From Petaurus breviceps papuanus (taxonomy: Eukaryota > Chordata > Mammalia > Diprotodontia > Petauridae), in contig JAMXIF010001193.1 in assembly GCA_028583685.1 (NCBI GenBank), positions 26,769,311 through 26,833,310 of the forward strand: DNA of 64,000 bases, read 5' to 3'. Position 1 is the first letter of the stretch. Every line of letters begins with the position of its first letter. The notes beneath the pieces were generated by a model, which saw only the letters and a list, made by a program, of their open reading frames with translations, made no database searches and was not told where the DNA came from. Positions 32,640-43,439 of this stretch are shown one piece after another. A program made the position numbers and the translations under genes.

Positions 32640-32742
32640 TCTGTGTAAACTCCTTGATGGCAAAGACTGATATTTTTTTGGCTTGTATTTGTATCCCCAG
32701 TGTTTAGCACTTAATAAATGTTTGTTGTCTGCCTGCCTATGA
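32640..32742 (+). repeat. L2-type LINE 3' end
   Basis: 'aaactccttgatggcaaagactgatat...tgtatttgtatccccagtgtttagcacttaataaatgtttgttg' is the L2-type terminal signature. Confidence 0.85.
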
Positions 32743-33284
32743 GTCTCAGTTTTCTCAATGGCAAAAGGATTAAGATAATATGTATACTCTTTATTTCATG
32801 AAGATGTCATATGGGTTAAATAATATGAGGAGTGTGAAAGCACTTTGTGAAGTGCAAAGTTTGTAAATGGCACCTTGTATTCATATTAAAATCTGCCATT
32901 TCTTATTCACTGAACACCAGAATCAATGACTGCCCCTACTTTGTTCCCCCCATCCCCCCTCCCCCCTCCCCCCTACACATATACTCTGATCCCATCTTGG
33001 TTCAAACAGCTAAAAAAAAATCATCTTATCAAGTTTTGAGCCTTCTCAGTTAACCATTTGTGGTCTCATGGGAGCAAGTCTGTTAGTATGGTGGTCAATC
33101 TATTGTCCTTTATCCTTGCTACAAGACCCATGTAGATTCTTCTTCAATAATAGGCTACCTAAGGTAGAATAGGGTTTGGTGTAGGAAAGCAGGAAAGGTG
33201 GAATACCCTTCCCTTTGTTGATTATTTCCTATTTATCCTGTATGAAGCTTGTTTTTACATAATTGTTAATCTGTTGTCTCCCCA
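32743..33284. other. No gene; C-rich simple repeat at 32940-32974
   Basis: A short core-SINE-like end ('gtctcagttttctcaatggcaaaaggattaagataatatg', 32743-32785) is followed by unrecognised DNA and a (CCCCCCT)n run. Confidence 0.45.
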
Positions 33285-33402
33285 ATTAGATTGTGAGCTC
33301 CTCACAGGCTCAGACTGTCTTTGGCCATCTTTGTATCCTTAGCATTTAGCAGAGTGTCTGACACATAGCAGGCATTTAATAAAGCTTACTGACTGACTGG
33401 CT
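33285..33402 (+). repeat. L2-type LINE 3' end
   Basis: 'agattgtgagctcctcacaggctcagactgtc...atctttgtatccttagcatttagcagagtgtctgacacatagcaggcatttaataaagc' followed by tgactgactgg. Confidence 0.9.
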
Positions 33403-33439
33403 TCCAATATGTCTTCACCTCTGCCCATGAGTAGAGTTC

Positions 33440-33960
33440 TCCATGCAATTCAATTCAACAAATATTTCTTACTATTACTTCCAACTACTCTGGACCAAGC
33501 ACTGTGCCAGGTTCTGAGGGTACAAGATGAAAAGGAAAGAGCTTTCACTCTCAAGAGGCTTACATCCTATTAGGAGAGGAGAGATACATCATAAACAGAG
33601 ACAAGGATAATAGAGTCAAGGAGTATGGGGTGGTAGTGGCACCAAAAGAAAGATTAACCCAACTTCTAATATTATTAGAGTAAAGAAAAAGTACTAATAG
33701 TTATGGGGTTAGGAAGGGGGTAGTGGTTGTGGTGGAAATTTAGAGTTGTGGTAAGGAAGGGGAATCATAGAAGAGGCCTCATAGATTATGTAGCCCCTGA
33801 GCTGAGCCCTGAAAGATGATAATGATTCTCAAAGGCAGTGATCATTCCTGGCAAATGGTAGCCTTTGAAAATGCATGGAAAATGGAGGTGAAATGTCAAG
33901 GTAGAAGAACACTTAGCAGTCCAAGAGAGTCTTTGTACATCTTTTCTCCACAGAGCACTC
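33440..33960 (-). repeat. L2/L3-type LINE 3' fragment, long form
   Basis: 'caacaaatatttcttac...ccaagcactgtgccaggttctgagggtacaag' then 'ctctcaagaggcttacatcctattaggagagg', and a body similar in layout to 26155-26680 and 61020-61290. Confidence 0.65.
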
Positions 33961-34029
33961 TGAGTATCATGGGAAAGCTTTTATAATAGGGCAAGTATAG
34001 TCAACCCAGGGAGTTTTACATTTTTTTTT

Positions 34030-34995
34030 GGCAGAAGGCAAATATTTATTGCATACTGTTAGAAGGTGCATTCAAAAAAATAGCAGCAAAGTATGGATGA
34101 GTTCTCTACTGCTTGTGCTAATTTTGGCCTAAAATTAACACCAAGAAAACACAGGTGCTCTGTCAGCCACCACCATACCATCTATATGTGGAACCATCAG
34201 TTATAGCAAATGGGGAAGTTTTGAATGCTGTGCATTTACTTACTTTGATAGTGTACTTTCAGGGATGTATACATTGATAGCGAGGTCGATGAATGCATTG
34301 ACAAAGCTAACTCAGTGTTTGGGAGGCTCAAAAGGAAAGTATAGGAGAGAAGAGGTATTAGACTGACTATCAAACTGAAGGTCTACAGAACTGTTGTGCT
34401 GATCTCATTGCATGCCTGTGAAACCTGGACAGTATACCAGAGACATGCCAGGGAACTGAATCACTTCCATTTGAATTGTCTTAGGAAGATTCTGAAGATC
34501 ACCTAGCAAGATAAGAAATCAGACACTGAGGTCCTTTCTCTAGCTTAACTGCCAAGCATTCAGACTCTGCTTCAGAGAGTGCAACTCAGATGGACTGGCC
34601 ACATTGTTTGAATGCTAAACATACACTTGCCAAAAAGACTATTTTATGGAGAACTCACACAGGGAAAGCATTCACATGGTGGTCAGAAGAAAATACAAGA
34701 ACACTCTCAAGGTTTCTCTCAAGAACTTTGGAATTGATCTGTGACATGGGAGACACTGGCACAGGACCACTCAGCATGGCATGCCCACATCAGATAAGGT
34801 GCTGCACTGTATATGCAAATCAGAATTGAAACAGCTCAAAGGAAATGCAGGATGCATAAATTTATGGAATCCATCCCAAATGTTCACATGGACTATTTGT
34901 GCCTGATCTGTGGTAGAGCATTCCTAGCTCTCATTGGTCTGATCAGCCATAGTTGGACACACTGAAAGTTGTCATTTTGGTCCTTTTTGAGAATG
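34030..34995 (+). mobile_element. RTE-like LINE, C-terminal part of the polyprotein and 3' end
   Basis: Pieces of a reverse-transcriptase C-terminus can be read. FGLKINTKKTQVL-like residues lie near 34120-34150, then DSEVDECIDKANSVFGRLKRK (about 34272-34336), KLKVYRTVVLISLHACETW-like (34370-34430) and RHARELNHFHLNCLRKILKIT (34442-34505). Then follow VQLRWTGHI (34579-34605), and a C-terminal zinc-finger-like C-x2-C...H-x3-H (CLICGRAFLALIGLISHSWTH, 34900-34962). The tail is 'gaatggacaacaaccaacc'. The 'LKVYR..V..LLYACETW' and terminal zinc finger are known from RTE-type elements of vertebrates. Stops and frame changes show it is dead. The clade call is from memory. Confidence 0.7.
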
Positions 34996-35086
34996 GACAA
35001 CAACCAACCAGAATTATTTTTTTTTAATTTAGCAAAAAACCTAAAACTTAATCACTTCATTTTTCTTTAAGTTAACTGAATATAAT

Positions 35087-35290
35087 GAAAGGCATCTTGG
35101 CATAGTGAATAGAGACCTGGCTTACAGCAAGGAATAGCCTGACTTCATGTCCCCATGACCTGGATAAATTATTGAAACTCTCAATGCTCTAGAAAGTTGC
35201 AGAGAGAGTGCTAACTCCCATTGGTGGGAGGAGTTTCTTCATCTGGGAGTTCCCTATACTAATGAAAGTACACATCCAGTCCCTATACCT
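35087..35290 (+). repeat. MAR1-type SINE
   Basis: 'aggcatcttggcatagtgaatagagacctggc' head with a shortened core. It then has 'agaaagttgcagagagagtgctaactcccattggtgggaggagtttcttcatctgggagttccctata' and 'aatgaaagtacacatccagtcc'. The last half matches 43300-43385 and is distinctive of the marsupial MAR1 type. Confidence 0.82.
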
Positions 35291-35719
35291 ATTTTTAAAA
35301 ATGCAAACTGCAGACCCTTTCCCTAAAATGTAGAACAACCTTTTCAGCCTTATCCTTTTGGTCAAAAAAATATCTTTCCAACTGGATCCTACTCTCCTAG
35401 CCCTGTACTTGAGCATAAAGGGTCAGCAGTGGAGGTTAAGGACTGGTGACCAGAGGGGCATCCTTTTAAAATTTAAGTTTTTAACTTTTCTTGTCTCCCC
35501 AGACTTTACCAACTAGAATCTGAGAGCCATATACTAGTAAGTGAACAATGGAAAAACACTGGCCAGTGTAATCAAAGGGGAGAAAAAGTGTTTAATTGAA
35601 AAAGGGGCCTCCTGGGACTGGGAAGGAGGAAAGGATCCTTCCCCACCTGGACCTGATAGCTGCTGAGCTCTGCTAAGTAGAAGTACCTTTGGAGCAAGAG
35701 AGGGATGAAGAAAAGGGTC
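35291..35719. other. No gene or repeat recognised
   Basis: Mixed-composition DNA without coding or repeat signature that I can name. Confidence 0.3.
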
Positions 35720-35975
35720 AAAGAAAGCATCGAGCTAGCACAGCAGGTAGAATGTTAGACCTGAGTCAAGATAAATTTGAGTTCAAAGCCAGTCTCTAAC
35801 ATTAGCTGTGTGTGCTGGAGAGCTCACTTAGCCTCTGTCAACCTCAGTTTTCCCATCTGTAAAATAGCGATAATAATAGCACCTACCTCCCAGGGTGGTT
35901 GTAAGGATCAAATGAAATAATATTTGTAAATCACTTTGCAAACCCCAAAATGTTATATAAATGTAACTGTTATTG
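35720..35975 (+). repeat. MIR/THER1-type core-SINE, nearly complete
   Basis: 'agctagcacagcaggtagaatgttagacctgagtcaagataaatttgagttcaaa', 'ctcacttagcctctgtcaacctcagttttcccatctgtaaaatagcgataataatagcacctacctcccagggtggttgtaaggatcaaatgaaataatatttgtaaatcactttgcaaa'. Confidence 0.92.
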
Positions 35976-36234
35976 CTCTTCAGTAACCAAATCCCTAAAT
36001 AATCTTCTTTCTCCCCCACCAGAATCTCTTGGAATGAATAAAGGGGAAGGGAAGGAAGGAAGTAAGAAAGAGGATCATCAGCAATGGTTGCAGCAACTGG
36101 GGTGGGGGGAGTTCCCAGAGATGAAGAAAGCTCCCTCCTATCCCCAGTTGGCTCTGGGTCCCCAGAAACCCAAACAAGTACTGATGGCCTCTTGTTTTTA
36201 CCCTTTGGGTTTTCTTCAGTATCAGCATTTAGAG

Positions 36235-36532
36235 GAATCAATTCAATTCCATCCCAATTCAACAAATATTAAGCATCTTTTATGTGGTTGGTGCTGGAGA
36301 TAAAAAAAAAAAGAAAGAATGTCAGTAGGAAGTTGTCAGAGGATTTGTAGCTCTGAGGGATGTTGGAGGTCTTCTAGTGTAACCCCTTCATTTTATAGAG
36401 TAGAAAACTGAAGTCCAGAGAGGAAAAATTACTTCTCTAAGGTCACGTAGCCAGTTAACAGCAGAATGGGACCTTCTGACCCAGGTTTCCTGTATTCAAG
36501 ACTATGGTGCACTCTCTACCATATACTGCCAC
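36235..36532 (-). repeat. L2-type tail (36235-36305) and core-SINE (36330-36532)
   Basis: 'tcaacaaatattaagcatcttttatgtggttggtgctggagata' is a reversed LINE tail. 'tgttggaggtcttctagtgtaaccccttcattttatag' to 'agactatggtgcactctctaccatatactgcc' is a reversed MIR-type SINE. The 145-codon open frame on the minus strand at 35828-36265 spans a SINE and this tail and is not a gene. Confidence 0.8.
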
Positions 36533-37239
36533 TGGGGGTGTGTTGGAGTCAGCTTGAGCTGGTTAAAATTTCAGTGTGAACATTTATAGCTCAGAAATCA
36601 CAAATGCTACAAATAAGGGTTTGATTTAGTATTTTGTTGATTGTCTAGATTTAAGGAAGTGATGGAGAAAATGAATGTTAGTAATGAAGATTAAACTTGA
36701 AAGTATGTTGTGCCTTTCTAGAGAGCTGGTTGTTAAATATTTACCAGAACATTCTTGCTACAACTTCAAAGACAGAAAAAGTTAGGAACCCCAAAACAAC
36801 ACTTTTTTTGCCATTGGTTATAGATAAGTTCTAACAGGCATGGGATTTAACCCCGAAAAGGACCTGACCTTAGACTAACAACCTTTTACTGGGGAGGAAA
36901 CTGGGGCAAAGAGAAAGGAAGGAATCACACAAATAATATAATATCAGGGTTGAGAATTAAACCCAGGTCCTCTCACCCCAAAGTCTACCTCTGACTTCGG
37001 TCCCCTAAACACTTGCTGGGTCATGTAATTTCTGCCCTCAAAGAGTTTATCACAAAACTATTCATTTTTTGAAAAGCAAATTCCTTTTCATCTAATTCCA
37101 TAACAGTGTATTCATCAGCCAAGCTAGTGAATGAAGTAGAGTTTAAATAGTATTATTTTTAATTAACAAATTAATTTTTCACTTCAGAATTCTTGTTTTC
37201 TTTTAAATTTCAGATTCTCTCCCTTCCTCTTGCCCCTCC
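36533..37239. other. No gene or repeat recognised
   Basis: Possible decayed SINE head near 36870-37010 ('ttttactggggaggaaactggggcaaagagaaagg', 'acccaggtcctctcaccccaaagtc'), otherwise nothing identifiable. Confidence 0.35.
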
Positions 37240-37690
37240 CTGATTCTATCACAAAATGTTAGACTTGGATGAGATCTCAATGTCCATCTGGTCCAATCCA
37301 TACACAAGAAGGAATCCCCCAATGTAACATACCCCCAAAGTGGTCATCCAGCCTCTGCCTGAAGACCTCTAATGAGGGAGAATTCACTACCTCACAAGGC
37401 AGCCCATTCCACTTTCAAGCATAACCTTCTCTAAATATCAAACTTAAATTAGCCTCTTTGAACTTCCTCTCACTGCTCCTGGTTCTGCCCTCTGAGATCA
37501 AACATAAGAAGTCTCTCTTTCATGTGACAGCCAGCCTTTCAAATGCATGCATATAGTTTGTCATTCCCTCCCGTCATAGCTCCATCCCCCTAGACTCAAT
37601 AATCTGAGTTTCTTTAACTCGACCTGTAGATCCTGGAGTTCTTTGCACTTTGTGTAGTTATTGCAAGGGGACAATCTTATTAAATGACAT
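37240..37690 (-). repeat. Ancient interspersed repeat, CR1/L3-like
   Basis: 'cacaaaatgttagacttggatgagatctcaatgtccatctggtccaatcc', 'cctgaagacctctaatgagggagaattcactacctcacaaggcagcccattccacttt', 'tgctcctggttctgccctctg' and 'aagtctctctttcatgtgacagcc' form a block that I recall as a common old marsupial/amniote repeat. Strand and exact family are uncertain. Confidence 0.5.
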
Positions 37691-37769
37691 AGAAGAGTGG
37701 ATATGCAAACCTATTTTTGTATAGACTGAATAGAATGTTCTCCTTTCCTTTTTCTGCCTCCTGGTTTAA

Positions 37770-38022
37770 AAATAGTAATAACAGCTAGCATTTTATAGAG
37801 TGCTAGGCACTTTACAAATATTATCTCATTTGATCCTGACAACAACCCTACGAGGTAGGTGCTATTATTATCCCCAATTTACAGATGAGGAAACTGAAGC
37901 AGATTGAGGTTAAGTGACTTGTCCATGGCTGCACAGCTAGTGTCTGAAGATGGATTTGAACTCGTCTTCATGACTGTAGGCCTAGTGCTCTCTTCACTGT
38001 GCCACCTAGCTATCTAAAAGAC
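37770..38022 (-). repeat. MIR/THER1-type core-SINE, nearly complete
   Basis: 'gagtgctaggcactttacaaatattatctcatttgatcctgacaacaaccctacgaggtaggtgctattattatccccaatttacagatgaggaaactgaagc' to 'ctcttcactgtgccacctagc'. Confidence 0.94.
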
Positions 38023-38126
38023 AGTTTCTTTCAAGACAGTTCAAATTCCACCTTCTACAAGTGATCTTTCCTGGTTTTCACCACCCACTCCTGCTAGTTC
38101 CTTTCCTCTTAGATTACTTCCAATTT

Positions 38127-38560
38127 ACCTACTGTGTGCTAGGCACTGTGTACTGGGTAAAGGCAACCAGAAATTATAAATTGTTCCTTTTATTCCCATA
38201 GGGAAGGTAAATGGCTTCAATAGTTTGCTCAATTTTGACATTTGAAAAATTAAAACATGTTAGTTAAAATAGTTCCATGAAAGATTCACTAACAGGTAGA
38301 GAAGAACATTATATGATGGAAAATCAGAGCTGAAGGGAGCCTCACTGACCATCTCATTCAACTCCCTACCCTGCTTCTTTACATAAGCATAGGGTTTTTT
38401 TCCTTTTCTAGAGGCAATCTTTGGATTCTTTGGATGGGTCCTTTGTTTTAGGTAATAAGAAGTTCTGAGCAGTTTTCTTATACAATGGCATTCAGATGTT
38501 TTGGCTTGTTATATCCTTCTAGGAGATCTATAACTCTTAAGTTGTCTTTGCACATTCTGT
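38127..38560 (+). repeat. Local direct duplication, copy A
   Basis: Pairs with 39872-40341. The order is the same in both: an L2-type tail (acctactgtgtgctaggcactgtgtactggg), 'ttccttttattcccatagggaaggtaaatggctt', 'tccatgaaagattca', a reversed core-SINE scrap ('ggagcctcactgaccatctcattcaactcc'), then a minus-strand L1 ORF1 fragment ('ttctgagcagttttcttat...ttggcttgt', 'cttaagttgtcttt'). The ORF1 part reads DNLRVIDLLEG and IQRIQRLPLEK on the minus strand. Confidence 0.75.
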
Positions 38561-38589
38561 GTGTGTATGTCTAGTATGAGCATAGCTGC

Positions 38590-38712
38590 TTCCCTCATTA
38601 GAATGTGAGCTCCTTAAGGCAGGTATGTGTCTTTTTTACTTTCTTTTTATCCCCAGCTCTCAGCAGCATTTGGTGCTTAGTAGACACTGATTAAATGCTT
38701 GTTGATTGATCA
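38590..38712 (+). repeat. L2-type LINE 3' end
   Basis: 'cattagaatgtgagctccttaaggcaggtatgtgtc...atccccagctctcagcagcatttggtgcttagtagacactgattaaatgcttgttgattg'. Confidence 0.88.
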
Positions 38713-39214
38713 AATAGATTGAATAAATAGTATGCTTCATCTGTACTGTTACTACTATAATTTAACGTATATCGATGCTGTCATGATGAATAAATTAGGA
38801 ACCCATCTAAGTCTTACTGAATTCATAGGAGCTTTTTTTATCATCTGATATTTTCTCATCAAAGGATACTGACAGTAAAACATAGGTTTCATGTAGACAT
38901 ATTTGTTAGGACAGCTGACTGCTACCAGGTGTGGTGTCCTGAAATATGGATATTTGAAAGAGGTCCTCATACCTGAAGAGAGTAGAAAACATTGAACCGG
39001 CTCATTTCAGACAGCAATATGGGCTTCCCCATTTGTGACATTTTATGGACACAAAATTATTATTTTTTGTAATTGGTGACTTTTGTTTTGATGCAGCATG
39101 AAACCTCCAGGCAACTCATAATTTAATGCTTCTCCGTCCCTCATCCCAATCAATTTACAATCTCTGAAAACAAGCAAACTTATATAAAAGAGTGATTGCT
39201 CATGTGACCTCATA
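38713..39214. other. No gene or repeat recognised
   Basis: AT-rich DNA. The open frame on the minus strand (38755-38970) shows no domain. Confidence 0.3.
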
Positions 39215-39398
39215 TAAGATGACAGATTTAGAGCTAGAAAAGACTTACAGCCATCTAGTCCAATTCTCTAATTTTTACAGTTGAGGAAAATGAGGGCTAG
39301 AGAAGTTAAATGATTTGCCTGAGGTCACAGAAGCAGTAAATGACTGTCAGGATTTGAACCCGGGACTGTTTCCACTGTGGCACACTATAGGAAGGGTA
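39215..39398 (-). repeat. Core-SINE (MIR/THER type)
   Basis: 'tttagagctagaaaagacttacagccatctagtccaattctctaatttttacagttgaggaaaatgagggctagagaagttaaatgatttgcctgaggtcacag' and 'gacccggg'-like end. Confidence 0.82.
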
Positions 39399-39439
39399 CA
39401 TGCTTTAACTTGTATTAGAATAATTTTTCTTTTCCCATT

Positions 39440-39662
39440 ATTTTTTGAGTTTGGCTGCCATTCAAAGTGGTCTTCTTTTATATAATCAATCATCCCCGTG
39501 TATGTTCCTCCCTCTGTGGTTCTTCAAGTCTTCCCACATTTCTCTGAACTTTCCGTATTTGTCATTCCTGACAACATAATGATATTCCATTACATTTTCA
39601 TCTCCTGGACTTTTTGGCCATTCTCCAATAGTTGGGCATACACTTTGGTTTCATCTTTGTAA
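39440..39662 (-). mobile_element. Old L1 LINE 3' fragment
   Basis: 'tcttcccacatttctctgaac' and 'tcctgacaacataatgatattccattacattt' are the complement of the ORF2 C-terminal block (aaatgtaatggaatatcattatg). 'ggccattctccaatagttgggcatacac' complements 'tgcccaactattggagaatggcc'. The next 200 bp (39663-39870) are unrecognised. Confidence 0.8.
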
Positions 39663-39871
39663 GGTTCTCTCTGGGCTCACTCTCCCAACTTTTCCCCTCA
39701 GAGGAAGATGGAGTCCTCACAGGCAATTTACCACTGCTCCTCTCAGGAGTCTAGTGGTCACCCTGAAGTGTCAGGGGTGGGTTTCTAGTTCTATCATTCA
39801 GGTCCTCCATCCAGTATAGTCTCCATTGATTATTCAATTGATATCAATTAGCCAGTCAATAAGTAATTAGC

Positions 39872-40341
39872 ACCTACTATGTGCTAGGCACCATGTACTG
39901 GGGTTACAAATAAAGGTAACTAGGAATTATTACAAGCTGTTCCTTTTAGCCCCATAGGGCAGGTAAATGACTTAAAAAGTTTGTTCAAGTTTGATATTTT
40001 AAAAATTAAAATATTTTAGTTAAAAGATCTCCATGAAAGATTCATAATAGGTAGAGAATATTATGTCATAGAAAATTAGAATTGGAAGGAGCCTCACTGA
40101 TCACCTCATTCAACTCAATACCCTGATTCTTTACATAAAGCAGAGAGTTTTGTTTTGTTTTTCTAGAGACAATCTTTGAAAGTTTTATTTTCTGGGTTTT
40201 TTCTGTTTTTTAAATTTCTTGTATTCAGAAGTTCTGAGCAGTTTTCTTATATTATTTCTTACATTAGAGCATTCAGGTTTTTTGGCTTGTCGTGTCCTTT
40301 TAGGAAGTTAATGATCCTTAAATTGTCTTTTTACCTTCTGT
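39872..40341 (+). repeat. Local direct duplication, copy B
   Basis: Second copy of 38127-38560, 1,745 bp further right, with the same junctions between L2 tail, core-SINE scrap and L1 ORF1 fragment. By eye about three quarters of bases agree, with small indels. In this copy the L1 fragment continues into 40342-41555. Confidence 0.75.
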
Positions 40342-41555
40342 CAATGTATACCACTTATAGATCATGTATTATTTTAACATTATTGCTTTTTGCTTCTCTT
40401 CTTCAAGATTGTCCTTCATTTCAGTATATTTATATTCACAATCAGTTATTATTTTTTTTTTGCATCTTTGGAGAGACTTTCCACCGTATATTTATGTTTT
40501 CCTAGTCTAAATATTTCCGCTGTGTAGGCCATAAATTTTGCCATTTGTTTCTTTTTATCTGCTTCTTTCAAGATTCTGATTTCTGTCTTGAACCATTTAG
40601 GATCATCTTGCTGTGTGTGCCCTCTTTGGAATCTGCAGGATCGTCTTTGTCATTGGGTGTTAGCTCAATTTCCTTTAACTTGCTATATTTATTTAGAGAT
40701 GTTTGTAGTGATTTAAATGTATTGGTAGTCATCTTCCCCTATATTTTCATATCTTCCCTATCAATTTATCTGCTTATGCTATAGGTTATTAACTAAATTT
40801 TCTTCCTACTGAGGTCTATGATGAATTTGCTCCCCCACTCCCATATTATCACTTCATTCATTTTTTGATTCCTTCCCCTTTGATCGTGGTTCTTGGAGGT
40901 GGGGAGGGGCTGGACTTCAAAGCTGTGTTACTCCTCTTTTCTGTTAGAAAATTAACTTTTCACCATCCTCATTCTCTGTTCCAAGAAGATTCTTGGAGGG
41001 AAAGGACTTGTTTCAACTGGAAGCCAGGCTCTTACCTTCAAGCCTGGTGCAGCCCTACATGTAGGCACACTGGTACCTTGCCTAAATTCACTCTGTTCTT
41101 TAGTTCTGTGATTGAGTGCTGCCATCCCAGGGAGAGAACTTTCCCACTTTCCTATATACCTCCCCCTCCTCAAAGTAGCTGGGAAAAGTTTGGGTCTGCT
41201 GCTTATTGCCACAGAGTGGTAGGGTGAGGACAGGGGCAGTGTGTGCAGTCAGAGACAAAAGTAGCAGAAGGGAAAATGCTGAGTGGAACCCAGAGCACAA
41301 GTTGGTGGATTGTGTTGTATGCCCTGGGAGAGCATAGGGCTAGTAGTAGGGGTTTGCTGAGTGAATAAGTTAGGGATTATTATTATTTCATGAGGTCCTT
41401 ATCTTCTTAGGTTTCTTGGTGTCTTGGCTTGAGAATATAGCCATAATTGCTTTTTCTCTGGTGAATAATTTCTCTCTTTTTTAAAAGTGAGTTCATGAGG
41501 TTTAGTGAAGACTGGAGAAAATGCCCATCCTATATCTTTTTGATCACTTCACCCT
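40342..41555 (-). mobile_element. L1/HAL1 5' half: ORF1 N-terminus and 5'UTR
   Basis: Continuing from the ORF1 RRM scrap in 40140-40341 (minus-strand DNLRIINFLKG), the coiled-coil region is at 40350-40790. A GC-richer 5'UTR-like part follows at 40880-41555. It ends at 'tttgatcacttcaccctgaag', whose complement CTTCAGGGTGAAGTGATCAAAAAG resembles an L1 5' start. Sequence is diverged from the HAL1 at 601-3320. Frames such as 40865-41227 are chance. Confidence 0.55.
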
Positions 41556-41559
41556 GAAG

Positions 41560-41990
41560 TCTTACTCTTTATACACAAGTGAGGAAACTGAAGCTAAAAG
41601 GTATCACTTGATTTGTCCAAGGTCACAAAGGAGTAACTGGTAGAGCTTGCATCCTAATACAAGTCCTCTGACCTCAAATCAAGCACTCTTGCTATGACAC
41701 CATACTGCTTACCAGTTTGAAAGAGGCAGTGAAGAAGCCTAGAAGAGAAATGACTTAGTGTTAACAAGAGTGAAATGAGACTGTTTGAGAGGCTTTGTGA
41801 TGGGAAGGAAAGGCCACTGGACTGGAAGCAGAAGACCTGTATGAAACCTTAATTCTGCCACTTACTCGTGGTACCTTTTGGGGGCTACTTCCACCCTTTG
41901 GGCTTCAGTGGTTGCTCTAAGATAATAGGACTGAGCCAGAAGATCTCTGAGGACCCTTCCTACTCTCACAGCCTATGTTTATAAAGTCCC
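41560..41990. repeat. Two core-SINEs, 41565-41718 (-) and 41800-41988 (+)
   Basis: The first is reversed ('aagtgaggaaactgaagctaaaagg', 'gtccaaggtcacaaaggagtaactgg'). The second is forward ('ggccactggactggaagcagaagacctg', 'ctgccacttac', 'agatctctgaggacccttcctactctcacagcctatg'). Confidence 0.75.
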
Positions 41991-42104
41991 CTAGCATTCT
42001 GCATGCTTTGTTTTAAGGACTCTCCCAAGTTCATGATTTTATGATACTAGGGAAACTTGTCTATTGTGAGGTGACAACACAGAGCAAATTGCTTCAAAAA
42101 GAGA

Positions 42105-42340
42105 TCGTGTGGTGAAATGGAAAGAGTATTAGATTTGAAGTCAGAGGACTCAGGTTCAAGTTCTAGCTCTTTCACTTACCCTTTCACTGTGCAACCTTAG
42201 GCAAATCACTTTATTTTTCAGGGGCTTAGTTCCTCATCTGTAAAATGGGCATAATAAAAGCAAGATGGTTATGAGAATGAAATGAGATTTTATACGTAGG
42301 TACATATGTATAAATGCATACATAGGTAGATGGTGCTTTT
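42105..42340 (+). repeat. MIR/THER1-type core-SINE
   Basis: 'gtgtggtgaaatggaaagagtattagatttgaagtcagaggactcaggttcaagttctagctct', 'gcaaccttaggcaaatcactttatttttcaggggcttagttcctcatctgtaaaatgggcataataaaa'. Confidence 0.9.
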
Positions 42341-42398
42341 CAGGTTTTAAAAAAGAGCTTGCTATTCCTGTGATTGGGTATAAAAAAGAAGAGTTTAC

Positions 42399-42531
42399 CC
42401 TGGAGTCAGGAGGACCTGAGTTCAAATCTAGCCTCAGACACTTATCATTTACTAGCTGTGTGACCTTGGGCAAGTCATTGAACCCCAATTGCCCTGCATA
42501 CCCCCCTCCAAAAAGAGGCCAAAAAAAAAGA
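42399..42531 (+). mobile_element. 5'-truncated WSINE1-like SINE
   Basis: 'ccctggagtcaggaggacctgagttcaaatctagcctcagacac' to 'gaaccccaattgccctgcatacccccctccaaaaagagg' and an A-tail. Flanks AAAAAAGAAGAGTTT and AAAAAAGAAGGATTT look like a slightly diverged target duplication. The first 40 bp of the SINE are missing. Confidence 0.9.
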
Positions 42532-42759
42532 AGGATTTGGATGAGATGGGCTCTAAGGTCCCTTTCCAACTTGAGATCTATAATCATATGACCCTGATCC
42601 CACTGCTTGCCCCACCACATTCATTTGTATCTATTGAGGCTTGAACCATTCACCTTTGTCATACTGGTTTAAGTTTAGGATGGTTTTCAACATGACTCAG
42701 AAAAGAATAGTATACAATTCAGAGTTGCATTGCATAAATTTGCACAAGATCCCTTAGTC

Positions 42760-43110
42760 AGTGAAGGCATTGTCAGAACTGGTCCCTCTATATTTCTGCC
42801 TGTTCAAGTTCTGCTTTTCCTTCAAGGCTCAATTCAGAGGCTACCTTCTTCATAAAGCCTTCTGTGGTCTCCACCCAACCCCCAGGTGAAAGTGGGGTTT
42901 TCCTCTTCAAATTTTCCTAGACCATTGTATCTAGACCATACCATTTTCCATATTATGCTCTGCCTTGTGTCATACTTCACTGTATTCATTCATTCTAGTA
43001 GATGTAAGCAGCTTGAGGGCAAGCTCTATGTCTTAAGCATCTTTATAGCCCCAAAGCACAGGATGGTACCTTGTACACAATGGGATATTAATAAATATTA
43101 GCTGAATTGA
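42760..43110 (+). repeat. L2-type LINE, late ORF and 3' end
   Basis: 'tgttcaagttctgcttttccttcaaggctcaattcagaggctaccttcttcataaagccttctgtggtc' is the usual L2 block before the end. It then ends 'gatgtaagcagcttgagggcaagctctatgtc...atagccccaaagcacaggatggtaccttgtacacaatgggatattaataaatat'. Confidence 0.9.
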
Positions 43111-43137
43111 GTTGTTTCTTTTTGTTATGTTTCAATT

Positions 43138-43386
43138 CATGGTTTTGCAATGGCATAGTGATATAGAACCAGCCTCAAAGCCAAAAAGACCTGAATTTAA
43201 GTATTGCCTCTAAACACGTTTGCTATGTGACCCTGGCAAGTAATTTAACCTGTAGTGCTTTAGGTTCTAGGTAACTCTCTGAGACTATAAGTAGTAGAAA
43301 AGGTGCTGACCTGCATTGGTAGAGGGAGTATCCTCTCCTAGGAGTTCCTTATACCAATGATATCACAGAACTAGACCCTATCCATA
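43138..43386 (+). repeat. MAR1-type SINE
   Basis: 'gcaatggcatagtgatatagaaccagcctcaaagccaaaaagacctgaatttaagtattgcctct', then 'ctctgagactataagtagtagaaaaggtgctgacctgcattggtagagggagtatcctctcctaggagttccttataccaatgatatcacag'. More complete than the copy at 35087. Confidence 0.9.
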
Positions 43387-43439
43387 TCCTAAACGACAAT
43401 CATGTCAGTCCTTTATGCTCTGATTTATAGATTTTCTCA

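Noticed and set aside
35828-36303. 145- and 117-codon frames on opposite strands
   Set aside because: They cross the boundary between a MIR/THER1 SINE, unassigned DNA and an L2 tail; no domain, and overlapping frames exist on both strands.
42234-42620. 128-codon frame (-)
   Set aside because: Contains the complement of a WSINE1-like SINE (SGPPDSRVNSS-type residues come from it).
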